In this document: positions 1 through 12,592 of the stretch, piece by piece
How positions within the stretch are numbered: position 1 is the first letter of the stretch
How the letters are laid out: each line of letters opens with the position of its first letter
Source of the DNA: Enchytraeus crypticus
Lineage: Eukaryota; Annelida; Clitellata; Enchytraeida; Enchytraeidae
Reading direction: 5' to 3'
Length of the DNA stretch: 64,000 bases
Assembly: GCA_905160935.1 (NCBI GenBank)
Contig: CAJHZI010000293.1
Location: forward strand, 821,501 to 885,500
Notes under the pieces: generated by a model
Databases searched by the model: none
What the model saw: only the letters and a program-made list of their open reading frames with translations
Told to the model about the DNA's origin: nothing
Translations under genes and position numbers: made by a program

Positions 1-184
1 GTAGGAATGGGAAATAAATACACATTAATTAAGCAATATAATAATGATTCAATAAAGTCAATTAGATACTAAATTCAGTCTTACGCAGGGTGATGTTTAT
101 GACTTTGCACAGGATCGTGATGGGTGGATGCAGAAAGTTGAGGAGGCTGCTCTGGTGTCCACCGAGTGACGTTGCACAGAGTTT

Positions 185-190
185 ATATAT

Positions 191-262
<72 letters not shown>
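185..262. repeat. (AT)n microsatellite
   Basis: About 75 bp of nearly pure AT dinucleotide. Similar tracts are at 37,850-37,918 and 49,329-49,379. Confidence 0.9.
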
Positions 263-266
<4 letters not shown>

Positions 267-299
267 GTGTCTCAGTGTATAAGTCCGTTAGGTAACGTC

Positions 300-465
300 A
301 CTATATTTTAAATTGGCTGTTCCCGAGGTCTTTGGATCACTTCCTGGTAGAGCTTATCAGTGAGTAATACCGGACATTCAAAGGATTGGTAATATGGATA
401 GTTGGTTAAACTGGCCAATGATTTAATTTGTGGTAGTAAAAGTGATAGATAACATCGCAAATCAA
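300..465 (+). repeat. SINE-B relic
   Basis: Only the body is recognisable (GTGAGTAATACCGGACATTC and AAAGTGATAGATAACAT). The tRNA head is degraded. Confidence 0.5.
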
Positions 466-1750
466 TATTTACTAAATAATGCTAGCTTTATTAACTTTTC
501 GTAATCATTTCGATCTACCTATTAGTTAATTCAGAAGCTCCCAGATTCGACTCACCAGCATCTCTTAACCAATGTCAATATTGATAAAGTTTTAATTCAT
601 ACAAGGTACTCTCATTTCTGGTTATAATATTTACTCTCTGCAATCTTTCATGATGTAAAAATCCACCCATGTCCACTATCGCTCAACAACTTCTCAAAAC
701 TGTTCAGTGAATTCACACTTCGAAAGCTTTGCAGCAGACAAGCGACTGAAAATTATCTTAAATTTTGTATTCGCGTCATGATTGCTAGCAATTTTATTGC
801 CATTGTTGAGCTATAAGTAAATTTCACGTCTCGTGGAGTCTCTCCATTAGGAACTGCTTCACTACTGGGAACCCTTCTAGCACACTCCGAGCTGGAGCTA
901 AAGTGGCAAGAAGAGGTTTTTCCCAGATGTGATAATACATGTTCATTTATTGCCCTCAAATAAGATAAGATATATTTTTAAATTTTCTATGAAATATCTC
1001 ATAAGGTGCTATACATGATGAAATTTGACTTATCCATGATTAGATCGTGGTCATTGCAAAGAAACTAGTATTTGAATTGATACCATTCAATGTGGTGAAT
1101 TGGTGTATTGTTGTTCGAAAATTTTATTCAGTCTTCATCTTCGTTAGCCGCTGTTTTATCATTTGGAGACTTGGAGAAGGAAAAATATGCAGAGAAAGAC
1201 TTTGTTTCTATTGCACCCTGGTTGATACATTGGTTAATAAGTACTTAAATTTAGTACAAAAGATTTAAATTAAACGTCCTTTTCTATTTTTCCTTTTCTT
1301 GCTTACAGAATGTTGTTAGACCAATTGAAACAAATAAGAAACATGATAAGAACAAATGCAGCAAAACCTTTAACTATGCAATGAACTAATCATAAACAAC
1401 ATAAAAGAATTGGCACCGTGTCTAGTAATTATTTGTAATTCTTTCACGTAAGTTATTTTTAAACATGTATATGGAGTCGAGTCACGAGCCTCAGAAACAG
1501 TTGATTTATTAATCTAGATCCTTGGACCTCCTATTTTTATGAATTATTTTCTAAAAATTCTACGATAATGTTGTCTGTTAAAGTCATAAGATCTTCATGT
1601 ACATGTACATGTACATGCATATTCATTATTACTTTATTATACCTTATTAATAGATCATGGCATAAAGACGGTAGATAAAATTTAATAAACTTAACATATT
1701 TAAACAAGAACATGGAATAAGCTAAATTATAAATCAGACATTTTTAAGTA

Positions 1751-1784
1751 TTTTAATTTATAATAAATTTATTATAAATTAAAA
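1751..1784. repeat. Perfect 34-bp palindrome
   Basis: TTTTAATTTATAATAAA is followed by its exact complement, so the sequence is identical on both strands. Confidence 0.85.
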
Positions 1785-1823
1785 TGATGTTTGTATGTTT
1801 GAATTACATTTTATTACAAAATT

Positions 1824-1873
1824 AATTTCATTGTCTGTCATACAATTAAATTTGTATGACAGACAATGAAATT
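1824..1873. repeat. Perfect hairpin, 22-bp arms
   Basis: The left arm begins AATTTCATTGTCTGTCATAC; the right arm is its exact reverse complement. The loop is TTAAAT. It lies 39 bp from the palindrome at 1,751. Confidence 0.85.
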
Positions 1874-1950
1874 GATTTATCAACTATTCGGACTGCACGC
1901 TTTTGCAGAATCAATAGATTTATTGGCACATCCACCTTAAAAAGCAAAAT

Positions 1951-2077
1951 AAGCTATTGTTAACGTCAGCTGCCTCACTTGAAAGCGATGTCAGTGACGG
2001 ACGAGCCCAGGATTTCAACCCCGCACCTGCTGATCCGCGGTAGAATATCTTACCGACATCGCCACTGGCTCCAGCTA
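1951..2077 (-). repeat. SINE-A copy
   Basis: Reverse-strand copy with the B-box-like segment and the CACTGACATCGCTTTC block. It matches the copy at 5,774. Confidence 0.75.
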
Positions 2078-3718
2078 GCGATGATATCGGTAATAATCTT
2101 TCGTCAACTTGTTTGGATTGCGCTTTATATAAGTTTTACATTAATTAATAGACCTATTGGTGCCGGATAAAATTGCTATTAATTTATGAAGAACATTGAT
2201 AGTAATTTTGTTTGACTTCAGGGTAAAATGAAAAATACTGATCAACATCAGTATGGTATAGCGACTCCATATAAATAAAGAATCCTTGACAATGTATGCT
2301 CAGCGCTCTATAATTAATTTGATTATTAATTTAAAGCACATGAATTAATTTCTTAAAATATTTTATTTACTTATTTATTTATTCATTTATCTCCGAAAAT
2401 ATTTATTCATTTTTAAACATTTTGCTAAATAAAAAACTTAATTTTGCAATAGAAAATTGAATTAAGTTTTCTTTGTGTTTCAGATCACATGTTCACGAAT
2501 AGTCGTCCAGAAGTGCAGCTGAAGAATCCTTGCATCCGTAACTCCTCCCCTTCCTCTCATTCCTTCCTTTCTTACTTCTCTCTCTCCCTTTCTATTCTTA
2601 CTCTAGCACTACTTCGATGTCATCGCCATTTTTTCATCTCCGAATTTTCTAATCTATTCAATTACGTTGTGCTCCCTAATTCGTGAGCTAAAAGTGGATT
2701 TGATTTCGACCAGAAACGGTTCTCGTCAATTTTTAAATTTAATTATATAAGCATATTATAATTATTTGCCCCGATATTTTGTAATTATAAAGTTGATATT
2801 AAGATTTTTGTTGAAAATTTTTCGGAGCTAAAATGTTGCGTCCAGTGATATGAAGGGAACGATAATTGATTGCAAGGCTTTGAATATTCTGCTTGTAGGA
2901 CAATTTAGCAAAGTGCCAGTCAATTAGTATTTCATCTTTATTTCGTTATTTATTAGAATTCCTAAGTCGTAATTCGCTAAGATGCATAATATACAACATT
3001 AAACATTGAATCTCTTTTGGTACATTAAATCCTAACCTTACATTAATTTTAATGTTCGTCAAGCGACGGTCAGTTTTCTACGTGTACGGCTCAAAGCTCG
3101 ATCATAGAAGGACAATAACATGCTTAATGTACATTAAAATACGTGCATTAATTATTAAGGAAAATATATACGCGCATTATACGCGTATTATTACCTAGGT
3201 CATGCTAGTTCTAAGTACTATTCTGTACATGCGTTATGTGCTAGGCGCATAAGCAAAGCAGCGATTCCGTAATCTGATGCGGTTACGTAATCTGATTTGT
3301 AAGTGTATTACTGAATTTTCAATACTGACTTTTTAAAGCTCTGTAAGACTGTCATTTTTAGCGTGTCATACTAGTAAAGACCTGGAGTTTTTGACGGCAT
3401 GATTCTCGAATGCTAAGGTTTCATACGTTTAAGTACGTGTGAATGATTCCAAACATATAATTCGTATGCTACGTATGATCGAGCTTTGGTACTAACCAGT
3501 TGCAGGTCCGTGGTAAATGACTTCTAACTTATATCCATTATTTGTTGTTCTTATTTATCTATAGGGTAAACAAGATTGTTTTCTCAGGGAATAACACCTC
3601 TGCCCAGTAAACGTTATTCGAAGCTGAAGAAGGCAAAGGCCCACCTCGTTATGAGCAGAATCTCTCAAGAAAATTATATACAACAACAAGAATGAGTAAT
3701 GTAGATGTTTTAAAGTTC

Positions 3719-3826
3719 CACTTATATGTAGATATGAAGCTTAAAACGGAAGACAGAGAAGAGTAGAGGAGTTATATACTATGGACCTGTCGTTAGGCAG
3801 TGCACTGAGAGAGAGATATATATATG
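3719..3826 (+). mobile_element. LINE 3' end inside an inverted-repeat element
   Basis: Contains GGAAGACAGAGAAGAGTAGA and TATGGACCTGTCGTTAGGCA, then GAGAGA. It sits between the two arms of the element at 3,400-4,290. Confidence 0.6.
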
Positions 3827-4112
3827 TGTAGGCCCAATATATCTACATACATAGAATTCGTTATCAAATCGTCTCTCATCACTAGTCTTTTCCACAGTGT
3901 ATTTAGATTTCTTTTGTTTTAATCTCTTGCATCAGCGGAACCATATACAGGTGCATTAGTTTTCATTGTAATGCCACATCTAGCTCATTGCTTAAGCGGG
4001 TTGAGTTTATCGCTGAAAAGTCACTAATTAATATCAGAAGCCAGAGCATCATGGATTAATAATTGAATAATATAGAGTGATCAGGCTAACAAATTAATAT
4101 CCTGCAATAAAA

Positions 4113-4168
4113 TTAATGTAGTTCGATTAGAATCGAACGATTGTTCGATTCCAATTGAACTACATTAA
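4113..4168. repeat. Hairpin inside the inverted-repeat element
   Basis: Arms of 26 bp (4,113-4,138 and 4,143-4,168) differ at two positions and have a 4-base loop. They begin TTAATGTAGTTCGATTAG. Confidence 0.75.
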
Positions 4169-5773
4169 CTCTCGAAAATTATGCTACTGGTCAGTACCAA
4201 AACTCGATCAAACGTAGCATACGAATTATATGTTTGGAATAACACACAAGCACTTCCAACGTATGAAACCTTAGCATTCGTGAATCATTAATCTCAAGCA
4301 AATTATCAAGTATATGCACATTGAAGAATAGTCCTTTTTGCATCTGGGTAACTGTAGAAATGATTATAGATCAATATATAATAATGCGTAGCTCTTCTGA
4401 ATCATACTGTCACAAAATTAAGGCTGCAAGAATTAATAATATTAATTAATTTGAAACTAATTAATTATTTATTAATTTATTAATTATACCTTTGTAATAC
4501 GTAGTGGTCCGATAGATTGCTTTCAATGAATGCCAATACGGCCTGTGAGTAAACAAATTATTATAATAATGGCGATTGGTGATAGTAGGTGTAATCTGGA
4601 ATATTGTTTTTAGTTAGTGTAGTCTTCATGCGGTTTTATACAAGGATCAATTTAACAAGAAGTTTCCTCGGCTTCTGATAGTTCAATTAGGTTATTCTAG
4701 CCCTGATCCTAACCTCTTTTTTCGTTTCATTTTCATTTTTATTTTGTCATAATGCATGTAAGTTTGGGTTTCATGGGGTAGCGTGGAAGTAACCCTAAAT
4801 TAGTTAGCTTATTAATGTACTTTTGTGAAATTATTGCACATTAGCGTATTTTTAAGTCATATATATTTCTCTGATATTACTTCAGTGTTTTATACATGCT
4901 TGTGAACGACTAGCTTGAAAGAACACCAAGCGAACTTAATAATTTTATACTTTTTAAACAGAATTTACTAGTACAATATCAGTTATCGTTTAGAGATAGT
5001 CAATGTTAATTGTTCGTGAACTTGAAAGGAAAGAGTGTTCGAAATTGTAGCTACTGAATTGAAATTTGAACGAATTTTTATAAGTATCTCCGTAACCTAG
5101 CATTTGAACACACATAAACCAATTTCTGCTGCTGGATTTCCGTATACATGTAAGTTTGAAACTTCTGCACTTACCGCAAGTCTCCAAACCAAACTAGTTA
5201 TGAACCTCTGTAATTTTGAGAAGATAAGACTAGAAAAACCCAGTCCTGGAAAAGGAAGCTTTATTCGAAGCAATCGGCACACTTGGAATGACAGTGACGG
5301 AAGATCGAATTAGTAAACAAAGTTTTATATTGCTGCATGTTAGAAATCAAATGAAGAAGCCTACCTTGACTTTTATATATTAATTAAAAACGGTTGGGCG
5401 CTTCTGACCTGAAACACACGCGCCTGATTTTGATCCAACATATACTCACGTTCCATATGTTTTTCTGTAACGTAGTCTCGATGACCCATCTCAGTCAAGA
5501 CACGGATAAGTTCTATTTTATGAAAGTAAAAATGAGTTGATATGATTATTTCTTTTTTAATCTAGATTAGGTCGGATAGGATGGTCAAAGTTGAATCAGT
5601 AGCTTCTAACTTGTTGGTGTCTTCACATTAAACAAATCCAAACATTCAATTTGCATAAATAGCCGTGTAGCTAGTAATTAAGTGCAAATCATTACAATAA
5701 TCTAAATGTAACAAGTATTGAAGTATAACTATTTACAATAATATTCAATTATATGTGTAGTATAATTGTTCCG

Positions 5774-5920
5774 ACTGGAGCCAGTGGCCATGCCGGTAAG
5801 ATATTCAACCGCGGATCAGTATGTGCGGGGTTCAAATCCTGGGCTTGCCCGCCACTGACATCGCTTTCGAGTGAGGAAACTAAAGTTAATATTAGCTTTT
5901 TAGCTTTTAGTATGTACTGA
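5774..5920 (+). repeat. SINE-A, tRNA-derived dispersed repeat (best copy and family list)
   Basis: The copy begins CTGGAGCCAGTGGCCATGCC. It has an A-box-like TGGCCATGCCGG and a B-box-like GGGTTCAAATCC, which is the RNA polymerase III promoter layout of a tRNA. It continues with CACTGACATCGCTTTCGAG and GAGGAAACT. Other copies: 1,951-2,077 (-), 17,957-18,105 (-), 22,901-23,045 (+), 49,450-49,588 (+), 61,862-61,990 (+). More divergent relatives: 13,606-13,735 (+) and 29,405-29,500 (-). They do not fold as full tRNAs, so SINEs are the best explanation. Confidence 0.8.
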
Positions 5921-6339
5921 AGACTAAGTTATTGCGGTAATATACATACATGTACATGTAAATGAAACGGTTAACAATGCATCTGGTTAACTGTAGTTAC
6001 ACTGCTATTGTTCGAAAACAAATTTTTATGTAGCTTTGGGCAATCTTTCACATTTTAGAGCCTTGACGTTTATCTTTTTAAATATTTGCAAGAATGTACC
6101 AATTCCAAGCAAGCCAGGTGCTTGTTAAATTAAGGTCTACCTACATTTTATTTATCATAATTATTGATAGGAGTACAATTTTTGAATATACGGCACTGAA
6201 GAAATTTGGTTAAATAGTGTGCATGTAATTGTTACTTTTTTCCTTGATGAATATAATATGACAATATGAATAATATAATATATAATATGCAAATTGAATT
6301 TTTATAAGGCTGGTATTTAGCATAGTATGCGTTTATTAT

Positions 6340-6425
6340 AATATAATGTATTATATTATAATATAATGTATTATATTACAATATAATGTATTATATTATA
6401 ATATAATGTATTATATTATAATATA
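6340..6425. repeat. AT-only tandem repeat
   Basis: Units of about 24 bp built from TATAATATAATGTATTATAT. Confidence 0.7.
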
Positions 6426-6732
6426 TTAATTTAATGAATCATTACAATAATCAAATTTTATAATAACTTTGTCAACTACAAATTATTATTTATTGTAATA
6501 AATTATTATAATATAGTTTAGCATCGTATCACTGCGTCTATGGAATAATATAATAATAGGCTAATTAAACTAATGCTATTTCAATTTATAGATTTGTGCA
6601 AAATGTTTGAAAAACTGACCCAGTTGTTTCGTTTTAAAGTTGGACTGAAAAATTTACTATACACAGTAAATTCTGCTGCCACTATTTCATTTACTTTAAA
6701 AAAAATATATATATATATAATTCTTATTCTTT

Positions 6733-6734
<2 letters not shown>

Positions 6735-6813
<79 letters not shown>
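6735..6813. repeat. Compound (AT)n(AG)n microsatellite
   Basis: AT repeats to about 6,778 are followed directly by AG repeats. The same arrangement occurs at 56,240-56,330. Confidence 0.9.
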
Positions 6814-6816
<3 letters not shown>

Positions 6817-8866
6817 GTTTATTTCAGCATCAACATCAGATCCCTGACAAATGCAAACAGAAATAAACATTTAAATGAAATAAAGTTTAATAAATTTCCA
6901 GGAACACAGTGTATCAAACAGTGTTAAAGGAGCGAAATAACATGTATAAATAACTTTTGCTTTTTGTTAATTTGTACATGTTGGTTATCCATCCACTTTA
7001 TTAGTACTGTATTTTGCATTTTTGTGGAACCCAAATGTGCAGTGGCTATTTTTATTCTCAATTCATTGTCATTTTTGGGTCTACGTTAATACTGTATTTG
7101 AACAATTATGCATAAAATTGTGATTAATATCAATATACAAAGTGTTCAAGGACTTGGTGAGAATACTAGATAGCCAACAAGTCAGTATCTGATATACCTA
7201 ATAAAAGGCTAATATTTATTTGAACATTAAAAGCTAAAACTTAAAGCGCAATTTTAAGGTCGTGGTTCATTTCCAAAATGTCCTGTTGTCCCGAAGGAAT
7301 ATTAGTGGCGGTTCAGTTCAAAATTTGATAGTACTGAAAATACTGACAATTCGAAGTCGGAAACCATAACGAACATGCCACATGCTCAGCCACTATGCCA
7401 AAAGTTGAGCCCGTAATAACTAAACAGTTAGTCCTAACAATCGGCTGTTAACAAAATAACATAGTGCATAGAGGAAACTATTGTTAACCATTTGAACTAT
7501 ACTGAAGATTTTGAGTCAATCTTTCGAGGAATATTTGCACTGCAGTGGGGCATCTATTAAATATTCTAATAAAATATTAGGCTACCCAATGCAAAGCTTT
7601 AGCTAAAGTTTGGTAATGCTTGATCACTAAATCTAAATTCCGTATATTGAGGTTCGCAGCTAGGATCTAAACAATGTGTCTTGCTGAGCATCTTAATTGG
7701 CAATTTTTTTATTTTATTTCATTGCGTTTTTCAGTGCAATAGTTTTGAGCAGTAATTATTATGCTGATCATAGTTCATTAACACTTTCACAGATTTTGTA
7801 CTCGTTCCTATTCGTATTTCTAGCATGCTTAGGTATATTGTTATACACATATTATGCATGCCTGTGCTATGCGTTCACTTTCTTGCTTTCATACTTGATC
7901 ACTTTCTAACTAATGTAGTTTGAACTATTCCAAATGCGCACGTATTATAGCAATGTGACTGTTACTTGTGTGAAAAGGACATTTACGTCTGAAAGTAGTT
8001 AATGTATCGTAATAGACATATTTGCATTGTTTTAAAATACATGTATGTATTTAAGTCTCTTAATATTTGTCCAATTAGAGAGTAAAGTATTTAGGTGTGT
8101 TATCTTAGAAAGTTAATGTGCGTTAAATGGTTAAACGTTAAATGTGCAAGTACGGGTTTTGGCAGCTTATACAACAGTAGATCCACTAAATAGACTTCCT
8201 GTACGATTTTAACTCGTTATTTCGTCCAAAACATTTTTGACTGCTCGCAAAATAACTAATATTTTCACAATATGAGGCTATTGAGTATATGTTTAGCGTC
8301 AGAAAAAGCTGAAGGTTGAGACAGGTTCAACGTCAAGGACAGAAGCGTGAAAGGTTTTTCTTCAAGATAGCTTTAGTTTCTTTTAAGAAAGCAAGAACAA
8401 GAGTCAGCTAATATTCAGAATTTGATAGAGCTAGAGGCCTGCTGGGTAAGGAGCCGATTACGCAGTTGTAGTTGAAGAATTTAAATGCAGAATTCAAGCT
8501 CATCCGTCGCTGATGTGCTCTTGAAACGTAAAATAGACGTTAAACTGGGCTCCAGCGTTTTAGTTTAACTGATTATATAATATTTATTAATTTGCACTAA
8601 TTAGCTCTGAACTAGATTCTGGGCACTTGCATTGCGCCTACTTGCCCGTTACGTGTTCTGAACTGGCATTCATTCAGTAGTAAGACTAGCACAGTAGGAG
8701 CGAAAAAAATAAAGAGCCGTTAATGACAACTTGGAGCACTCACTCTACGGTAAAATTCAATTTTTGCACAATATACACTATTAACTTTTTGCACAAAGAT
8801 TTACTTTACTTACACATTATTACATAACGTAGCCTACACAGCTGTGACGCAGCCACGATTTAGACT

Positions 8867-9350
8867 TGAGGAGGTACTTTAACATTAGGGAGGTATTTTA
8901 ACATTCGAGAGGTATTTTAACATTAGGGAGGTATTTTAACATTAGGGAGGTATTTTAACATTAGGGAGGTATTTTAACATTAGGGAGGTATTTTAACACT
9001 AGGGAGGTATTTTAGCATTAGGGAGGTATTTCACATCAGGGAGGTATTTTAACATTAGGGAGGTATTTTAACATTAGGGAGTTATTTTAACATTAGGGAG
9101 GTATTTTAACATTAGGGAGGTATTTTAACATTAGGGAGGTACTTTAACATTAGGGAGGTATTTTAACATTAGGGAGGTACTTTAAAATTTGGGAGGTACT
9201 TTAACATTAGGGAGGTATCTTAACATTAGGGAGGTATCTTAACATTAGGGAGGTAATTTAACATTAGGAGGTACTTTGACATTAGGGAGGTACTTTAACA
9301 TTAGGGAGGTTAGGTAGGTACTTTAACATTAGGGAGAGACTTTGAGGGAG
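8867..9350. repeat. 19-bp minisatellite, about 25 units
   Basis: The unit is AACATTAGGGAGGTATTTT, with occasional variants (ATCTT, ACTTT, deletions). It is a tandem array of almost 500 bp in the gene-free part. Confidence 0.9.
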
Positions 9351-10124
9351 ACACACAGTTTATACAACGAGTGCAATTATATTTTGTGCTTAACAAAAGT
9401 TTTATATGACATTCAGCCATACGTTTTTATTATGCTGTATTGCTAGTTACCTTAATCTTTACAGTAAAATTAATTTTTCTATTAGGATTTAATAAATAGT
9501 TTTAAAGTTATTCATGCGCGTTTTTGAATTCAAGAAACTTGTACGTGTATTAAGTGTATATGTATGCCCTACGATGTATATACAAAATGTATATAAATGA
9601 TTTTTATACGTCAGTAGTTAAAATTTTTGTTTCCATACAAGTAAATAAACTAAACTTATAGATATAACGTATTGCGACTGACTTCTTATTTTTAAATGTT
9701 TTCTTGCAAAATCAGGAGAACAACTCTACGAAAAAGTACTTGACCTCAAACTAGTATCTCAAATTTCGAATGCGCACCGTTTGATGCTGGGTCATAGTTT
9801 TTTTTAATTATAAGCTCTGTTTTGGCTCTGTTATCTCCCTTCGTAATAGTGTTCGAAGTTGTCATGAACAACTGTAATACATTAATTGGTTTGTTGTACT
9901 CCGCTGTTGAATATTAATTTCTTCGATGATAATTTGTACTGTCAGTGGACCAATTGTGCAGAGTTCGAAACCCCTCCAAACAGACTATGACTGTAGATTT
10001 GTGAGGCGAAAACCGAAGTTAAACTTAACTTCTATAGCTCTATTCGAATGAATACAAAATGGCTAAAACAGATCAGCACGTCGGATATCACCGTGTGCGA
10101 ACAACAACTACATATAGTACGATG

Positions 10125-10640
10125 ATGTAGACGGTAATACTGTGGAGCTGATGTAGTGATAACTCTGTGGTGCTGATATAGTGGTAACTCTGTGAGCTGA
10201 TGTAGTGGTAACGCTGTGATGCTGATGTAGTGGTAATCCTGTGATGCTGATGTAGTGGTAATCCTGTGATGCTGATGTAGTAGTAACGCTGTGGGCTGAT
10301 GTAGTGATAACGCTGTGGTGCTGATGTAGTGGTAACACTGTAGCGCTGTTACAGTGCTTAGGCTGTGGAGGTGATGTAATGGTAACACTGTGGTGCTCAA
10401 TGTAATGGTAACGCTGTGGTGCTCAATGTAATGGTAACGCTGTGGTGCTAATGTAGTGGTAACGCTGTGGTGCTGATGTAATGGTAACGCTGATGTAATG
10501 GTAAAGCTGTAGCGCTGATGTAATGGTAACGCTGTGGTGCTAATGTAGTGGTAACGTTGTGGAGCTGATGTAGTGATAATGCCGTGGAGCAGTGGTAACG
10601 CTATGGAGGTGATGCAGTGGTAACGCTGTAGCGCTGGTGT
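10125..10640. repeat. 24-27-bp minisatellite, about 20 units
   Basis: The units resemble GCTGATGTAGTGGTAACGCT plus GTGGT. Unit length varies. The open frame seen across the array on the minus strand is a product of repetition. Confidence 0.85.
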
Positions 10641-11272
10641 AGAGGAGTTAGGCTGAAGTATGATTTAGAGTCCATACATTGAGTACCAGTCTTGTATCAC
10701 TGATACGGCGCTGCCATTGTTTGCACTGCAATATTTGAGTAGGACTCTTTTGTATCATATCTCCCCCCCCCCTCTTCTCGATGTCCTTCTATTCATTAAA
10801 TACAGTGGCGAACAGAACACACTGTAGCGAAACAACCGGCTATGAGAATATATGACAATTTTAAAACCACGTGATTAAAAAATTACTCGGAATATTCATT
10901 GAATCGATGTTTAATGTTCTGGAAATGTTGTGATTTTATTCCCTGATCAGCTCGTCATGGAATCGAAATGACGAAATCCAATGCATTGATCTTATCATAA
11001 ATGTTATTTATTTACTAAACCAGCATGAAGAAGTACCCGGGAAAAGATAACCGGCCTCTGCAGATACTGAGCTTTACTTCCTTGACATTGAATGCAACTT
11101 TAATTTAATTAGCTTCATTTTGCTCCTGCTTAAAGGCAGAGAGGCAGTCCGATATTAGGAATATTAGATGATTTAGAGATCCACTCTATGTGGATATGAG
11201 GAGGAAAACGGAAGGCAGAGAAGAGTGGAGGCATAATATGACATGGACCTGCCAGCGCAATAAGACAAAGAG

Positions 11273-11323
<51 letters not shown>

Positions 11324-12170
11324 CAGATATAGAGAGAGAGTGAGTGAGACAGTGAGAGAGAGCGAGATAGAGAGAGAGCTCTTGCTTTACTAGCCATTAA
11401 ATTCACATGCCAAAAACAAAAAGCCTAGTTTTACGTCATCAAGCACGCTATAGTATCAGTTTAACTAACACGATGTTAATCAAACTAATTAAACGTGATT
11501 TGTAATTTGCCAAAGATTAATCAGAAATAAGATCAGTTTTACTACGAGCTAAGTGATCTTCGACAGACAAAACTAGCTACCTCAATGCAATTTCTTTATA
11601 AAGAACATGCCGCCATCTTAAACTACTAATTTCTTAACATCAAAAACCTCGTAACAAAAAATTTTTGTCAGTAACCAAAAAAATAGAAGCCTATATGTAA
11701 AGTTAGAAACAGCATGAATATACATGTAATTCAATGTGTCTGGCTGCAATATCCTTTGTGAAATAAGCAGCATTTAAATCATTCAACAATTTTAAACTAC
11801 TGCAATAATTAGAAAAACTTGTCGTAAGCTGCCCGTGTGAGATTTCTATTGTAATTGACACCAATATCATATCAATAATGAAATTTATTAAAGATTTCTC
11901 CGTTTATGGCTGCATATGGCATGCACAAAACTAATAATGATGTAAGACCAACATCTAAATCGTCATACTATCACAGCTTCACGCTACAGTATCGCAGTAC
12001 CTTTCTATTGCCTAGCAATTCTCTCCGACTTTTTTAACATGAAACAAATTTTTACAATGGTGATAAAGTAACATCTTTCCTCTAGGTACAAACTCAATAC
12101 AATACTATAATACTTAATTTCAAAATTAAATCTACTACAATCTTATTATATAGGCACAATAACACTGTAG
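10641..12170. other. Intergenic region, no gene seen
   Basis: It has one LINE 3' fragment with (GATA)n and (AG)n tail (11,165-11,390). The rest is AT-rich sequence without a supported feature. Confidence 0.5.
11165..11390 (+). mobile_element. LINE 3' end with (GATA)n and (AG)n tail
   Basis: Shares GGCAGAGAAGAGTGGAGGC and ATGGACCTGCCAG with the other copies, but its tail has become (GATA)n (11,272-11,330) followed by (AG)n. Confidence 0.65.
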
Positions 12171-12592
12171 CCCAGAAAAAATTAGGCTAGTTTGAACGTT
12201 AATATATCCGGCTTAAAAAAGCAAATTTAACCAAATATTATATTTAATTAAATATATTTATTGAATAGAAAACTTTAAAATATAGTGATGACGGTTACTA
12301 AAACGGTTATTAAATTATAGCGTTTGGGGTGTGTAAACCAAAATTCAGGCGTTCTTGTAACGTTATTATTCATGTAACTAACATAAGCGCAACAATTGTG
12401 TGCGTGACGCACAGTAATTAAGAACGCCTGAATTTGGGTATATGCACCCCGAACGCTATAACTTAATAACCATTGTAGATATCATCACCAAATTTTCAAA
12501 TTCACATATATCTTTCATTAAGTATAAAATTTAGTTAAATTTGCTTTCTTCAAGCCGGAGATATTAACGTTCAAACTTCTCATTTTTTTGGC
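12171..12592. mobile_element. Fold-back (long inverted repeat) element
   Basis: The two arms, about 12,171-12,358 and 12,419-12,592, are imperfect inverse copies. For example GAACGTTAATATATCCGGC pairs with the complement of GCCGGAGATATTAACGTTC, and CAGGCGTTCTT pairs with AAGAACGCCTG. The central loop is about 60 bp. There is no ORF. It is likely a MITE or fold-back element; I could not define a target duplication. Confidence 0.75.

Larger units (their letters stand above)
1..3399. other. Intergenic AT-rich region, no gene seen
   Basis: The region contains an (AT)n tract (185-262), the 3' part of a tRNA-like SINE (about 300-465), two perfect palindromes (1,751-1,784 and 1,824-1,873) and a minus-strand SINE copy (about 1,951-2,077). 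Short open frames near 1,047-1,268 and 2,489-2,686 are AT-rich or low-complexity and show no family signature. Confidence 0.6.
3400..4290. mobile_element. Inverted-repeat element (about 890 bp) with inserted LINE end
   Basis: Arms of about 100 bp at 3,400-3,500 and 4,186-4,290 are inverse copies: AAACATATAATTCGTATGCT pairs with AGCATACGAATTATATGTTT. The interior holds a LINE 3' fragment and a near-perfect hairpin (4,113-4,168). This looks like a non-autonomous DNA transposon that later took an insertion. No transposase is seen. Confidence 0.65.
4291..8866. other. Intergenic AT-rich region, no gene seen
   Basis: Contents are a SINE copy (5,774-5,920), a tandem array built from ATAATGTATTATATT-type units (about 6,340-6,425), and a compound (AT)n(AG)n tract (6,735-6,813). 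The rest is unique AT-rich DNA. The hydrophobic open frame at 7,697-7,909 is treated as chance. Confidence 0.55.

Noticed and set aside
5774-5860. Functional tRNA gene
   Set aside because: A- and B-box-like segments are present, but no acceptor stem or full cloverleaf forms and several diverged copies exist, so it is a SINE.
7697-7909. Small hydrophobic membrane protein
   Set aside because: A 70-codon AT-rich frame with no splice partners, no family signature and no promoter; expected by chance in such sequence.
8867-9350. Telomeric or subtelomeric array
   Set aside because: TTAGGG occurs once per 19-bp unit, not head to tail, and genes continue on the right; a minisatellite explains it.
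10032-10400. Histidine/tyrosine-rich repeat protein
   Set aside because: The frame is produced by the 24-27-bp minisatellite and breaks with unit-length changes.
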